From Ensifer sp. LC163 (GTDB lineage: Bacteria > Pseudomonadota > Alphaproteobacteria > Rhizobiales > Rhizobiaceae): DNA of 64,000 bases. Position 1 is the stretch's first letter, and every line of letters starts with the position of its first letter. A program made the position numbers and the translations under genes. The notes under the pieces are model-generated. The model searched no databases, was not told the DNA's origin, and saw only the letters and a list, made by a program, of their open reading frames with translations. Where the stretch lies: the NCBI RefSeq assembly GCF_001695855.1, contig NZ_MBSS01000006.1, positions 1 through 64,000 on the forward strand, read 5' to 3'. This document shows positions 51,375-60,392 of the stretch, piece after piece.

Positions 51375-54300
51375 ATGCTCTCGGGTTCGGTCATCTTCGC
51401 GTCAGCCTTCGCCTATCTGCTGCTGCTTTTCGCAGTCGCAAGCTACGGCGACCGGCGGGCCAGGAGGAAAAGCACTGCGGTCAAAGGCAGGCCGCTGGTC
51501 TATGCGCTGAGCCTTGCGATCTATTGCACGTCCTGGACCTATTTCGGTGGCATCGGTCTTGCGGCCGAGCGCGGCCTCGAGTTCACCGGCATCTATATCG
51601 GTCCGATCCTGATGTTCACACTCGGCATGCCGCTGATCCGCAAGATCATCCGGCTGGCCAAGACCGAAAAGCTGACCTCCGTCGCCGACTTCATCGCGGC
51701 GCGCTACGGCAAGAACCCGGCGGTTGCGGCGATCGTCGCGCTGATCTCGCTGGTGGGCGCCGTGCCCTATATCGCGCTGCAGCTGAAGGCGATCTCCAGC
51801 TCGGTCGCGGCGATGATCAACACCAGCGATTACGGCATCGGCGCCGGGCAAAGCTTCATCGACCTGCCGCTTCTCGTCACCCTGTTCCTCGCGTGCTTCG
51901 CCATCGTCTTCGGTACGCGCCATACGGACGCGACCGAACATCAGGACGGTCTGATCCTCGCGATCGCAATGGAATCGGTCGTCAAGCTGGTGGCGCTGAT
52001 CACCGCCGGCCTCTACATCGTCTTCGTGATTTTCGACGGGCCGACGCATCTGTGGACACTCGCCCAGCAGAGCCCGGCGGTCGAACAGGCGCTTTCCTAC
52101 GAGACCCCGATCGCGCGCTGGATCCTGCTGATCGTCACATCGGCCTTTGCGATCATCATGCTGCCGCGGCAGTTTCATGTCACCGTCGTCGAGAACCGCA
52201 CCGAAGGCGAATTGCGCACCGCCGGGATTCTCTTTCCGCTCTATCTCGTCGCCATCAATCTCTTCGTTCTGCCGATCGCGATTGCCGGTATCCTGACCTT
52301 CTCGGGATCCGGCGACGCCGACCTCTACCTGCTGACGCTGCCGCTCGCCAACGGCCTGCCGCTGTTGACGCTGATCACCTTCATCGGCGGCTTTTCGGCA
52401 GCGACCGCCATGGTCATCGTCGCTTCCGTGGCGTTGTCGATCATGATCTCCAACGACATCGTCATGCCGGTTTTCCTGCGCCGCAATCTCGGCCAGCGTG
52501 GCGGGCTGCAGGAAAACCTCGCTGGCACGCTGCTCAACATTCGCCGCACGGCGATCTTCGTCGTGCTGCTGCTCGGTTATGCCTATTACCGCTCGGCCGA
52601 TATCAGCGCTGGCCTCGCCTCGCTCGGCCTCCTCTCCTTCGTTGCCATTTCGCAGATGGCGCCATCGCTGCTCGGCGGCCTCGTCTGGCGGCAGGCGAAT
52701 GCCCGCGGCGCCATCACCGGCATGGTCTCGGGCTTCCTCGTCTGGGCCTATCTGCTTTTCCTGCCAAGCCTCGGCGGGCCGGACAATTCGCATGTCGCAA
52801 CGACGGTCCTAAGCTTCCTCTTGCCTTTCACCGACGTCTTCTCCGGGCCTGACGCCGATCCGCTGGTCAACGCCACCACCCTCAGCCTGCTCGTCAATCT
52901 GACCACCTACGTGCTCGCCTCGCTCACGCGCGCACCCAAGCCGCTGGAACGTTTCCAGGCCGGGGTCTTCATCACCCGACGCTCGCGCAGCGAAAGAGCG
53001 TTTCGCGGCCGCAAGACGAAGGTCACCGTTCGCGACCTCAAGGCGACGATCGCCCGCTACATGGGTGATGAGCGCATGCAGCGTTCGTTCCATACCTATG
53101 AGCGCCAGTCCGGCCGCTGGCTCGACGACAACGCGCAGGCCGACATGGCGCTGGTGCATTTTTCAGAACAACTGCTCGGCAGCGCCATCGGATCGTCCTC
53201 GGCCCGTCTCGTCTTTTCGCTGGTGCTGCAGCGGGTCGACGACACGTCGTCGGATACCGCCTGGCTGCTCGACCAGGCAAGCGAAGCGCTGCAATACAAT
53301 CAGGACATGCTGCAGACCGCGCTTTCGCAGATGGACCAGGGCATTGCCGTCTTCGACAATGCCAACAACCTGATCATCTGGAACCGGCGCTTCCGGCAAT
53401 TGCTTGAGCTGCCGGAGGCCGCCGGTCAGGTGGGTTTCCCGCTTGCCGACATCGTTGCGATCCTGACCAAGCGGGGCGACATTCGCAAAGAGGACGAGAA
53501 GCGGCTGATCGCCAACTTCCTGACGCTCGACAAGCCGTTCCTGCTGGAGCTTGGAAACCGCCAGCACATCATCGAAGTGCGCACCAACGCCATGCCGGAC
53601 AAGGGCATCGTCACGACCTATACCGACATCACCCAGCGCGTTGCGGCCGACATGGCACTCAAGCAGGCGAACGAAACGCTGGAGCTTCGCGTGGCCGAGC
53701 GCACCGGCGAACTGACGCGCGTGAACCATGAACTGGCCGAGGCGCGCGCCGCCGCCGAAGAGGCTAATATCGGCAAGACACGTTTCTTCGCCGCCGCCGG
53801 CCACGACATCCTGCAGCCGCTCAATGCCGCTCGCCTCTACTCGTCCTCGCTGGTGGAGCGGCTGGGGGAATCGGACAACAGCACGCTGGTGGAAAACATC
53901 GACTCCTCGCTGGAGTCGGTGGAAGCCATTCTCGGCGCCGTGCTCGATATCTCCCGCCTCGATACCGGGGCGATGAAGGCGCGCCTGCAGTCCGTGCCTC
54001 TCAACGACCTGCTGCGCCGCGTCGAGACCGACTTTGCACCGATGGCACGGGCGAAGGATCTCGAACTCGTCGTCATGCCGACGTCGCTGGTGGTGCGCAC
54101 GGACCCGAACCTGCTCAGGCGTGTCGTGCAGAACCTCGTGTCGAACGCCGTCAAATACACGCTCAGAGGCAAGGTGCTGGTTGGCGTGCGCCGACGCGGC
54201 AAGATGGCGACGATCGAGGTACTCGATTCCGGCATCGGCATCCCGTCATCGAAATTCAGGACCGTCTTCAAGGAATTCGCGCGGCTCGACGAAGGCGTCC

Positions 54301-54878
54301 GCACCGCGTCGGGCCTCGGTCTCGGGCTTTCCATCGTCGATCGAATTTCTCGTGTGCTCAATCATCCCGTCAGCCTACAGTCGAAGCCCGGCAAGGGCAC
54401 CGGCTTCAAGGTCACGGTGCCGCTCGACGCGAATGCCGGCGAGCGCGTGGCCGCAGGGCCAGTGCCGACGACCAAGGCCAGCGAGGCACTCAACGGCCTG
54501 CGCGTGCTCTGCATCGACAACGAGCCGCGCATCATCGAAGGCATGCGGGTGCTGCTGTCGGGCTGGGGCTGTATCGTCACGACAGCGGAATCGCTTGCCG
54601 CCTGCACCGAGATGTCGACGTCCGCCCAGGCGCGTCCGCACGCCATCATTGCCGACTACCATCTCGACGACGGCACCGGCATTGACGCGATCGCGCGCAT
54701 CCGGGCACTGTTCGGTGAAAACATACCGGCATTGCTGGTGACTGCCGACCGGTCGCCGGAAGTGCGCGGAGCGGCGGAGCGGGACGGCGTCGGCCTGCAG
54801 AACAAGCCGGTTCGTCCCGCCGCGATGCGGGCATGGCTTACCCAACTCTCGACGACGGCAAAGGCGGCCGCGGAATAG
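51375..54878 (+). CDS. SSF-transporter hybrid histidine kinase (CrbS/MxtR-like)
   Basis: 1167 residues. A sodium/solute symporter (SSF) domain with about 12-13 spans (1-500), a linker, a PAS domain (about 640-755, LSQMDQGIAVFDNANNLIIW), a coiled coil, HisKA with AAGHDILQPLNAARL (His810), HATPase with N-box NAVKYT (Asn924) and G-boxes DSGIGIP and GLGLGLSIV, and a receiver domain with Asp1094 in ADYHLDD. Such proteins couple or sense a transported solute (acetate in CrbS/MxtR) to phosphorelay. GGAGG precedes the ATG. A LuxR-type regulator lies convergently downstream. Confidence 0.93.
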   Translation: MLSGSVIFASAFAYLLLLFAVASYGDRRARRKSTAVKGRPLVYALSLAIYCTSWTYFGGIGLAAERGLEFTGIYIGPILMFTLGMPLIRKIIRLAKTEKLTSVADFIAARYGKNPAVAAIVALISLVGAVPYIALQLKAISSSVAAMINTSDYGIGAGQSFIDLPLLVTLFLACFAIVFGTRHTDATEHQDGLILAIAMESVVKLVALITAGLYIVFVIFDGPTHLWTLAQQSPAVEQALSYETPIARWILLIVTSAFAIIMLPRQFHVTVVENRTEGELRTAGILFPLYLVAINLFVLPIAIAGILTFSGSGDADLYLLTLPLANGLPLLTLITFIGGFSAATAMVIVASVALSIMISNDIVMPVFLRRNLGQRGGLQENLAGTLLNIRRTAIFVVLLLGYAYYRSADISAGLASLGLLSFVAISQMAPSLLGGLVWRQANARGAITGMVSGFLVWAYLLFLPSLGGPDNSHVATTVLSFLLPFTDVFSGPDADPLVNATTLSLLVNLTTYVLASLTRAPKPLERFQAGVFITRRSRSERAFRGRKTKVTVRDLKATIARYMGDERMQRSFHTYERQSGRWLDDNAQADMALVHFSEQLLGSAIGSSSARLVFSLVLQRVDDTSSDTAWLLDQASEALQYNQDMLQTALSQMDQGIAVFDNANNLIIWNRRFRQLLELPEAAGQVGFPLADIVAILTKRGDIRKEDEKRLIANFLTLDKPFLLELGNRQHIIEVRTNAMPDKGIVTTYTDITQRVAADMALKQANETLELRVAERTGELTRVNHELAEARAAAEEANIGKTRFFAAAGHDILQPLNAARLYSSSLVERLGESDNSTLVENIDSSLESVEAILGAVLDISRLDTGAMKARLQSVPLNDLLRRVETDFAPMARAKDLELVVMPTSLVVRTDPNLLRRVVQNLVSNAVKYTLRGKVLVGVRRRGKMATIEVLDSGIGIPSSKFRTVFKEFARLDEGVRTASGLGLGLSIVDRISRVLNHPVSLQSKPGKGTGFKVTVPLDANAGERVAAGPVPTTKASEALNGLRVLCIDNEPRIIEGMRVLLSGWGCIVTTAESLAACTEMSTSAQARPHAIIADYHLDDGTGIDAIARIRALFGENIPALLVTADRSPEVRGAAERDGVGLQNKPVRPAAMRAWLTQLSTTAKAAAE

Positions 54879-54938
54879 AACATTTCCAGGAAAAGTGCGA
54901 AGCGGTTTTCCGTCAGGGAATGCGTAGAAACAAAGAGA

Positions 54939-54979
54939 TAGAGCGTTTCTGCGGTTCCGTTTAAACCGGAAACGCTCTA
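54939..54979. repeat. Intergenic palindrome adjoining RIME1-like copy 2
   Basis: TAGAGCGTTTC (54939-54949) and GAAACGCTCTA (54969-54979), with GGTTCCGTTTAAACCGGA-type symmetry inside. It runs straight into the RIME1-like repeat, so the 225-base gap is almost wholly built from mobile palindromes. Confidence 0.65.
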
Positions 54980-55081
54980 CAGCGCCGCGCGTCAAATATG
55001 ACGCGCAAAGGACGCTGTAACGCCTTAAATCTGCTGCATAATTTTCTCCTTAAATCGATTCCGATTTAAGGAATTATGCAG
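54978..55081. repeat. RIME1-like intergenic mosaic repeat, copy 2
   Basis: The same two-palindrome element as at 8175-8274, differing by a few paired substitutions in the first stem (CGCGTC/GACGCG instead of CGCATC/GATGCG) and a TTCT insertion in the left arm of the second palindrome. Paired changes indicate that the stem is what is kept. Confidence 0.8.
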
Positions 55082-55103
55082 TGGTCATCGAGAAGGTCTT
55101 GCT

Positions 55104-55754
55104 TCAGGCGGCGGCCACCGTGCCGATCTTCGAAAGCTGGATGACCGCCTGCGTGCGGCTGTCGACATTGAGCTTCAGCAGGATGGCCGACACATGCGCC
55201 TTGATGGTGGCCTCGGAGACTCCTAACTCGTAGGCAATCTGCTTGTTGAGCAGGCCCTCGCCAAGCATGCTGAGCACGCGCGATTGCTGCGGCGTCAGTG
55301 TCTGCAGCCGCTGCAGGAGATCGGCGACCTCGGGCTCGTATTCCTGCCCCTGATCGTAGCCGGCCGGCACGAAGACTTCGCCGGCCATGACTTTCTCGAT
55401 GCCGTTGCGGATCTCCTCGATCCCCGCCGATTTCGACAGGAAGCCGGAGGCGCCAAGATCGAGCGCCCGGTGGATCGTCGCCGGATCGTCATGGGCGGAA
55501 ACCACCATGACCGGCAGGCTTGGAAATTCGGCGCGAAGCGCGATCAGGCCCGAAAGGCCGCTGACACCAGGCATGGTCAGGTCGAGCAGCATCAGGTCGG
55601 CGTCGGGACAATCGGCGGCGGCCTTGCGCGCGGCGGCGAAATCGCCGGCTTCAACGATACCAGGCGCGCCGGCCATGCCGCTCAATGCCTGCCGCATGGC
55701 GCCGCGAAACAGCGGGTGATCGTCTGCGATGATGATGGTCATGTCCGGCGTCAT
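55104..55754 (-). CDS. LuxR/NarL-family response regulator
   Basis: 216 residues. Receiver domain with acidic pair Asp11-Asp12, phosphoacceptor Asp58 (LMLLDLTMPG) and Lys in FLSKSAGIEE. DNA-binding GerE domain TPQQSRVLSMLGEGLLNKQI, then YELGVSEATIKAHVSAIL. The ATG at 55754 sits behind GGGAGGGAG. It faces the SSF kinase gene, the arrangement of CrbR/ErdR with CrbS/MxtR, which control acetate use in other proteobacteria. Its target genes here are unknown. Confidence 0.9.
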   Translation of the reverse strand: MTPDMTIIIADDHPLFRGAMRQALSGMAGAPGIVEAGDFAAARKAAADCPDADLMLLDLTMPGVSGLSGLIALRAEFPSLPVMVVSAHDDPATIHRALDLGASGFLSKSAGIEEIRNGIEKVMAGEVFVPAGYDQGQEYEPEVADLLQRLQTLTPQQSRVLSMLGEGLLNKQIAYELGVSEATIKAHVSAILLKLNVDSRTQAVIQLSKIGTVAAA

Positions 55755-55831
55755 GTCGCTCCCTCCCAAGAGCTTCGGCTACAACCGACGCCTCCAAACG
55801 TCGGTCGCAGCCGCACGGTCCGTCCGACCCC

Positions 55832-56251
55832 TCAGGTCTTCTGCGGCGACGCTCCGTCGCTGCTGCCTTCAAGATCCTTCACGATATCCATGAACTTGCG
55901 CATCATTCTTTCCATGATGCCCATTGTCCGGTCAATCTCTTCATCGGTCGGAAGGTCCGGTTTTGCGACGGCTCCACCGGATTCGACAGCCTTTTCCAGC
56001 GCTTCCACCCGCTTGGTCAGGAGATCGATCTCCAGCTCGAAGGCTGTGCGCTCATCGGCGGCCATGCGGCAGACGAGCTGGCCATCCCTCTCCTGGCAGA
56101 GCGAGACCTCGCCGGTCTGGGTGTCGAGCCGGGCAATGCCGGTCTCCGACTTCTGCATGCTGTAGCGACCTGGAGCCGGTTCCTGGGCGCACGCGCCTCC
56201 GGCAAGGCCAAGGCCGGCACCGATCAGCAGAACTGCGATTGCTCTTTTCAT
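55832..56251 (-). CDS. Secreted hypothetical protein with coiled coil
   Basis: 139 residues: signal peptide MKRAIAVLLIGAGLGLAGGA with cleavage near ACA/QEP, a beta-rich part with two cysteines (SLCQERDGQLVC), then a helix (FELEIDLLTKRVEALEKAVE) and a Met-rich tail (RTMGIMERMMRKFMDIV). ATG after GAGGAAATC. Same strand as, and just upstream of, the response-regulator gene. Similar proteins are common in Rhizobiaceae; no function is known. Confidence 0.75.
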   Translation of the reverse strand: MKRAIAVLLIGAGLGLAGGACAQEPAPGRYSMQKSETGIARLDTQTGEVSLCQERDGQLVCRMAADERTAFELEIDLLTKRVEALEKAVESGGAVAKPDLPTDEEIDRTMGIMERMMRKFMDIVKDLEGSSDGASPQKT

Positions 56252-56373
56252 GATTTCCTCTCCGTTGCGGACATGCGGGCGGAAATCCGCCGGTGAACGA
56301 CCTTCAGCAATGGACAATCGCCGATATTTGCGGCAAGGCCACGACAGAACATCACGACGGATAAGCGGGCATC

Positions 56374-56721
56374 ATGAGCTCAATCATATACAAGATCGTT
56401 CCGGCCGCACTATGGCAGGAAGCCAAGCGTACCGGCCGCTTCGATGGAGCGCCCGTCGATCTCGCCGACGGCTTCATCCATTTTTCGACGGGCGAACAGG
56501 CGATCGAAACCGCCGCTCGCCACTTCGAAGGGCAGGAAGGCCTGCTGCTGATCGCGGTCGATGGCGATGCGCTGGGCGAAGAGCTGGTTTATGAGCCATC
56601 GCGCGGCGGTGCCCTCTTCCCGCATCTCTACGCACCGCTGTTCCTTTCGGCCGTCTTGTGGGAAAAGCCGCTGCCGCTTGGCGCGGATGGCCTTCACGTC
56701 TTCCCGGAACTCGACGCATGA
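56374..56721 (+). CDS. DUF952 family protein
   Basis: 115 residues beginning SSIIYKIVPAALWQEAKRTG, with the DUF952 core FDGAPVDLADGFIHFSTGEQ and RGGALFPHLYAPL. The family has a barrel-like fold related to ADP-ribosyltransferase-like or lactonase-like proteins, but no proven activity. It overlaps pyrD by ATGA, so both are co-translated. Confidence 0.88.
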   Translation: MSSIIYKIVPAALWQEAKRTGRFDGAPVDLADGFIHFSTGEQAIETAARHFEGQEGLLLIAVDGDALGEELVYEPSRGGALFPHLYAPLFLSAVLWEKPLPLGADGLHVFPELDA

Positions 56722-57806
56722 ACAATCCTTTTGCCAGCCTCGCCCGCCGCGGGCTTTTCCTCTTCGATCCGGAAGCCGCCCACGGCCTGTCGATCAAGGC
56801 GTTGAAAACCGGCCTCGTGCCGGGTTGTCCGACCAGGCAGGACAAGCGGCTCGCCCAGACCATCGCCGGCCTCACCTTCCCCAATCCGCTCGGCATGGCT
56901 GCCGGTTACGACAAGAATGCCGAAGTGCCGGAAGCGCTCTTGAAGATCGGCTTCGGCTTTACCGAAATCGGCACCGTGACGCCGCGCCCGCAATCGGGCA
57001 ACGACAAGCCGCGCATCTTCCGCCTGGTGGAAGACGAAGCGGTGATCAACCGCCTCGGCTTCAACAATGAGGGCCATGGCGCAGCCTTGGCGCGTCTGAA
57101 GGCCTGCTCGCGCGATGCGCTGATCGGCGTCAATATCGGCGCCAACAAGGACAGCGCCGACCGCATCGGCGACTATGTCAGTGGCATCCATACCTTCTAT
57201 TCGGTGGCCAAATATTTCACCGCCAACATCTCCTCGCCCAATACGCCCGGCCTTCGCGACCTGCAGGCGCGCGAAAGCCTGGCCGCGTTGCTGTCGGCCG
57301 TGCTTGCCGCGCGCGACGAAGAGGCATCCCGCGGCGGGAGGGTCGTGCCCGTGTTCCTCAAGATCGCGCCCGATCTGACCGAGGAAGGCATGGACGACAT
57401 CGCGGCCGAGGTTCTGGCGCATAAGCTCGACGGTCTCATCGTGTCAAACACGACGCTTTCGCGCGACGGCCTCAAAGACCAGGCCCAGGCAAAGGAAGCG
57501 GGCGGCCTTTCCGGCAAACCGCTTTTCGAGAAATCGACGGCGGTGCTTGCCCGGATGCGCAAGCGCGTCGGTCCGGATCTGCCGATCATCGGCGTCGGCG
57601 GCGTCAGCTCGGCTGAAACGGCTGCAGAAAAGATCCGTGCCGGCGCCGATCTGGTGCAGCTCTATTCCTGCATGGTCTATGAGGGCCCTGCCCTGCCCGG
57701 CCGGATCGTGCGCGGACTTTCCGATCTCTGCGATCGCGAAGGGCTGACGTCGATCCGCGACCTTCGTGACAGCCGCCTCGACTACTGGGCCGAGCGAAAG
57801 GCCTGA
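56718..57806 (+). CDS. pyrD: Dihydroorotate dehydrogenase (quinone), class 2
   Basis: 362 residues. N-terminal amphipathic helix for the membrane, then the FMN barrel: NPLGMAAGYDKNAEVPEAL, EIGTVTPRPQSGNDKPRIFR (in the full motif), RLGFNNEG, FTANISSPNTPGLRDLQ with the class 2 catalytic Ser, VSNTT, GVGGVSS, and YSCMVYEGP. It oxidises dihydroorotate to orotate in pyrimidine synthesis and passes electrons to ubiquinone. Its last 25 bases overlap the convergent MATE gene. Confidence 0.97.
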   Translation: MNNPFASLARRGLFLFDPEAAHGLSIKALKTGLVPGCPTRQDKRLAQTIAGLTFPNPLGMAAGYDKNAEVPEALLKIGFGFTEIGTVTPRPQSGNDKPRIFRLVEDEAVINRLGFNNEGHGAALARLKACSRDALIGVNIGANKDSADRIGDYVSGIHTFYSVAKYFTANISSPNTPGLRDLQARESLAALLSAVLAARDEEASRGGRVVPVFLKIAPDLTEEGMDDIAAEVLAHKLDGLIVSNTTLSRDGLKDQAQAKEAGGLSGKPLFEKSTAVLARMRKRVGPDLPIIGVGGVSSAETAAEKIRAGADLVQLYSCMVYEGPALPGRIVRGLSDLCDREGLTSIRDLRDSRLDYWAERKA

Positions 57807-59140
57807 CCCGCCTTCGCCGGAATTCTGGCGAGCAGGAACAGGCCGCGCATCAAAAGAAACAGGTTGAGCCCCGCCCATAGGCCGTGATTGCCGAAGGCGG
57901 GGACAAGGATCGCCAGCGCGGCGACATATCCGCCAAAGGCCGCCAGCATCATGTTGCGCATCTCGCGCGACCAGGTGGCGCCGATGAAAACGCCATCCAT
58001 CAGGAAGGCGAGCGCGCCGGTCATCGCCGTCAGCGCCGCCCAAGGCAGATACTCGTAGGCCACCGCGCGGACATCCGGCGCCGTCGTCAGCAGGTCGACA
58101 AGCCCGCTGCCGAAGAGTAGGAACGCCACGGTCGTCAGGGCGGCAAGGCCGAACGACCAGGCGGCCGTCAGCTTCAGCGCCCGATCGAAGGCCGGACGGT
58201 AATGCGCGCCGATCGAGCGACCGATCAGCTGCTCGGCCGCATTGGCAAGACCATCGAGATAGTAGCCGGCCACCAGAAAGATGGTCATCAGCACCGCGTT
58301 TGCTGCCAATGTCACCGGGCCGAAGGCCGTGCCGATGCGCGTCATCAGCGTGAAGGCGGCAAGCAGCACAAAGGAGCGGATCATGATATCGCGGTTGAGC
58401 CCGAACAGCGGTCTCAGCCGTTGGCGATCGAAGATCATCGCCCAGCTTGGCGCGTCTTTCCGGTCGAAACGACCGTAGACGATGGCAAAACCGGCCAAGG
58501 CGCCAATCACCTCGCCGGTGACAGTTGCAATCGCAACGCCGGCGACACCCCAGCCGAAGACCAACCCGAGCAGGATCGACAGTACGATGTTGATGCCGTT
58601 GATCAGCGTCTGCAGCATCAGACCGATCGTGCCTTCGCCACGCCCGAGCACGAAGCCGAGGATGGCGTAATTGGCAAGGGCCGCCGGACCGGACAGGATA
58701 CGCCAGAGAAAATAGGTGCGGGTCACGGCCTCCACTTCCGCTGGCGGGCCCATCAACCAGAGACCACCGGCAAGAAGAAGCGGCGACAGGGCGACGAGCG
58801 CGACACCGGCCACCAGCGCGATCACCAGCGAGCGCCAGAAGACGGCCTGCTGTTCGCACCGGTCGACCCTTCCATAGGCCTGCGCGACAAGGCCGGTCGT
58901 GGCGGCGCGCAAGAAATTGAAGGTGGTGAAGATCAGGTCGAACATCACGGCGCCGACCGCAAGCCCGGCCAGCAGCGTCGCCTGGCCCATGCGACCGACA
59001 ACCGCCGTACCGACGAGGCCGAGCAACGGCGTGGTGAGAAAGCCCAGCGTCATCGGCAGCGCGATCGCCAGGATCAGACGATGTGTGACGTGGAAGGGGC
59101 CGGCGGGATCGCTCGGCGAAGCGGGAGAAGCGGCGGTCAT
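57782..59140 (-). CDS. MATE/DinF-family efflux transporter
   Basis: 452 residues with about 12 membrane spans. The N-terminal VTHRLILAIALPMTLGFLTT and the repeat in the second half (RDIMIRSFVLLAAFTLMTRI) are typical of the DinF branch. These pumps exchange drugs or toxic metabolites for protons or sodium. Substrate unknown. Confidence 0.9.
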   Translation of the reverse strand: MTAASPASPSDPAGPFHVTHRLILAIALPMTLGFLTTPLLGLVGTAVVGRMGQATLLAGLAVGAVMFDLIFTTFNFLRAATTGLVAQAYGRVDRCEQQAVFWRSLVIALVAGVALVALSPLLLAGGLWLMGPPAEVEAVTRTYFLWRILSGPAALANYAILGFVLGRGEGTIGLMLQTLINGINIVLSILLGLVFGWGVAGVAIATVTGEVIGALAGFAIVYGRFDRKDAPSWAMIFDRQRLRPLFGLNRDIMIRSFVLLAAFTLMTRIGTAFGPVTLAANAVLMTIFLVAGYYLDGLANAAEQLIGRSIGAHYRPAFDRALKLTAAWSFGLAALTTVAFLLFGSGLVDLLTTAPDVRAVAYEYLPWAALTAMTGALAFLMDGVFIGATWSREMRNMMLAAFGGYVAALAILVPAFGNHGLWAGLNLFLLMRGLFLLARIPAKAGQAFRSAQ

Positions 59141-59264
59141 CGAACGGTCCCGGCGTGATGGGTGAGTGACGACCGTTTTAGGGAAGAAGGATAGGTGGAC
59201 GCAAGGTGCTGCGGGCGGTCACAGCAATCGATGCCTCGGCGCCGCAAGGGCCCCTCACCGCTAA

Positions 59265-59450
59265 CGCTCTCCCCGCCTGCGGGGAGAGGGGACGTGCATC
59301 AGCCGCAGAAACATCATTTCGCATCCGCTGTCGCCAAACAACACGACGTCGAGAACGGTAATTGTAGGTTCGAGCGAGCGCGGCGGATTTCCTTCTCCCC
59401 GCGTGCGGGGAGTAAGGTGGCCGGCAGGCCGGATGAGGGGCTCATTGAGA
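59265..59450. repeat. Paired rhizobial palindromic repeats
   Basis: CTCCCCGCCTGCGGGGAG (59269-59286) and CTCCCCGCGTGCGGGGAG (59394-59411) bracket about 108 bases without a gene. The second is continued by GGTGGCCGGCAGGCCGGATG, the pattern of a well-known dispersed palindromic repeat of Rhizobiales. It occupies most of the 326-base gap between the MATE and CAP genes. Confidence 0.65.
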
Positions 59451-59466
59451 CGTAGGTGGCGCGCCT

Positions 59467-59970
59467 TTAGCCCGCCAGCACCATGGCCCAATAGGGCCGG
59501 TTCCCCGAAGCCGCGTTCTGCGCCACGGCCACGCCGAGACCGCGATAGGTGCCGAGCATGTTTTCCAGATGCTTCGGTGATTTGTACCAGGCGTCATAGG
59601 CGCGTTCGGCGTCGTCCTGGCCCATGGCGATGTTTTCGGCGGCCGGCAGCGTCACGCCCTGGCTTTTCATCCTGTCGTAGAAACTGTCGCTCCAGCCGAT
59701 CAGGTGCTGCATCTTGCCGACCTTGGCCATTCTGGCCGCCTGGCTCATGGCGGCGACGGAGGCCGCCTTGTCCGCCACCAGCGGCGACAGGCCCTTGTTC
59801 TTGCGCAGGGCGTTGACATGGCCGAGGCTCGCCTCGGTCTGGTCGCTGCCGGTGCCGCTTCCGAGCGTCAGCACATTGGATGTCGTGCAGCCGGCGAGCA
59901 CGCCTAGCGAAAGGACGGCGCCGGCGCGCAGAAAGCCGCGCCGCTCGATGAAGAAAAGCTGATCCTTCAT
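59467..59970 (-). CDS. CAP-domain (SCP-like) lipoprotein
   Basis: 167 residues. A twin-arginine-like start (ERRGFLRAGAVLSLGVLAGC) ending in a lipobox Cys28, then the CAP fold: VNALRKNKGLSPLVADKAAS, MAKVGKMQHLIGWSDSFYDR, AAENIAMGQDDAERAYDAWY and SPKHLENMLGTYRGLGVAVA. Bacterial CAP proteins lie in the envelope and are of unclear function. The ATG start is at 59970; it ends the two-gene run with the DUF6460 gene. Confidence 0.88.
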   Translation of the reverse strand: MKDQLFFIERRGFLRAGAVLSLGVLAGCTTSNVLTLGSGTGSDQTEASLGHVNALRKNKGLSPLVADKAASVAAMSQAARMAKVGKMQHLIGWSDSFYDRMKSQGVTLPAAENIAMGQDDAERAYDAWYKSPKHLENMLGTYRGLGVAVAQNAASGNRPYWAMVLAG

Positions 59971-59972
59971 GC

Positions 59973-60239
59973 TCAACGCCGGTAGCTCATGACACGCAGG
60001 ATGAGGAAGGCGGGAATGACGATCGCAGCACCGAGCAGCAGGTAGTCGCCGACCCGGCCGAGAGCGGAAAAGCCCGTGTGCCAGAGGTCGAGCAGGAAGT
60101 TGCGGATGCCGAAATAGATGTCGGCGGGATACCAGCCGAAAACGGTCATGACGAACCCGACGAGGATCGACACCACGACGAGCTTGACGAGGACGCGCAG
60201 CGGCGAATCCCCCAAAAATCTGTTCACTCCGTCCGACAT
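59973..60239 (-). CDS. DUF6460-type small membrane protein
   Basis: 88 residues with two membrane spans (VLVKLVVVSILVGFVMTVFG and YLLLGAAIVIPAFLILRVM) joined by YPADIYFGIRNFLLDLWHTG. AGGAG lies nine bases before ATG 60239. The frame extends upstream without similarity. It begins the transcript shared with the CAP lipoprotein, whose start is two bases past its stop. Function unknown. Confidence 0.8.
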   Translation of the reverse strand: MSDGVNRFLGDSPLRVLVKLVVVSILVGFVMTVFGWYPADIYFGIRNFLLDLWHTGFSALGRVGDYLLLGAAIVIPAFLILRVMSYRR

Positions 60240-60392
60240 CGGCGAAATACTCCTGTTTCCCTTCACATAAGCTGCCATTCGCACCCTCGCAAGTCACCGC
60301 AAAAGGCGGGCTGGTGCCCGGCTTGCAGATTCCGCTTGTGTTTTGCCCGGTCCGGCGTCAGAAGCGCTGATCGCAACCAACATCTCACATTG

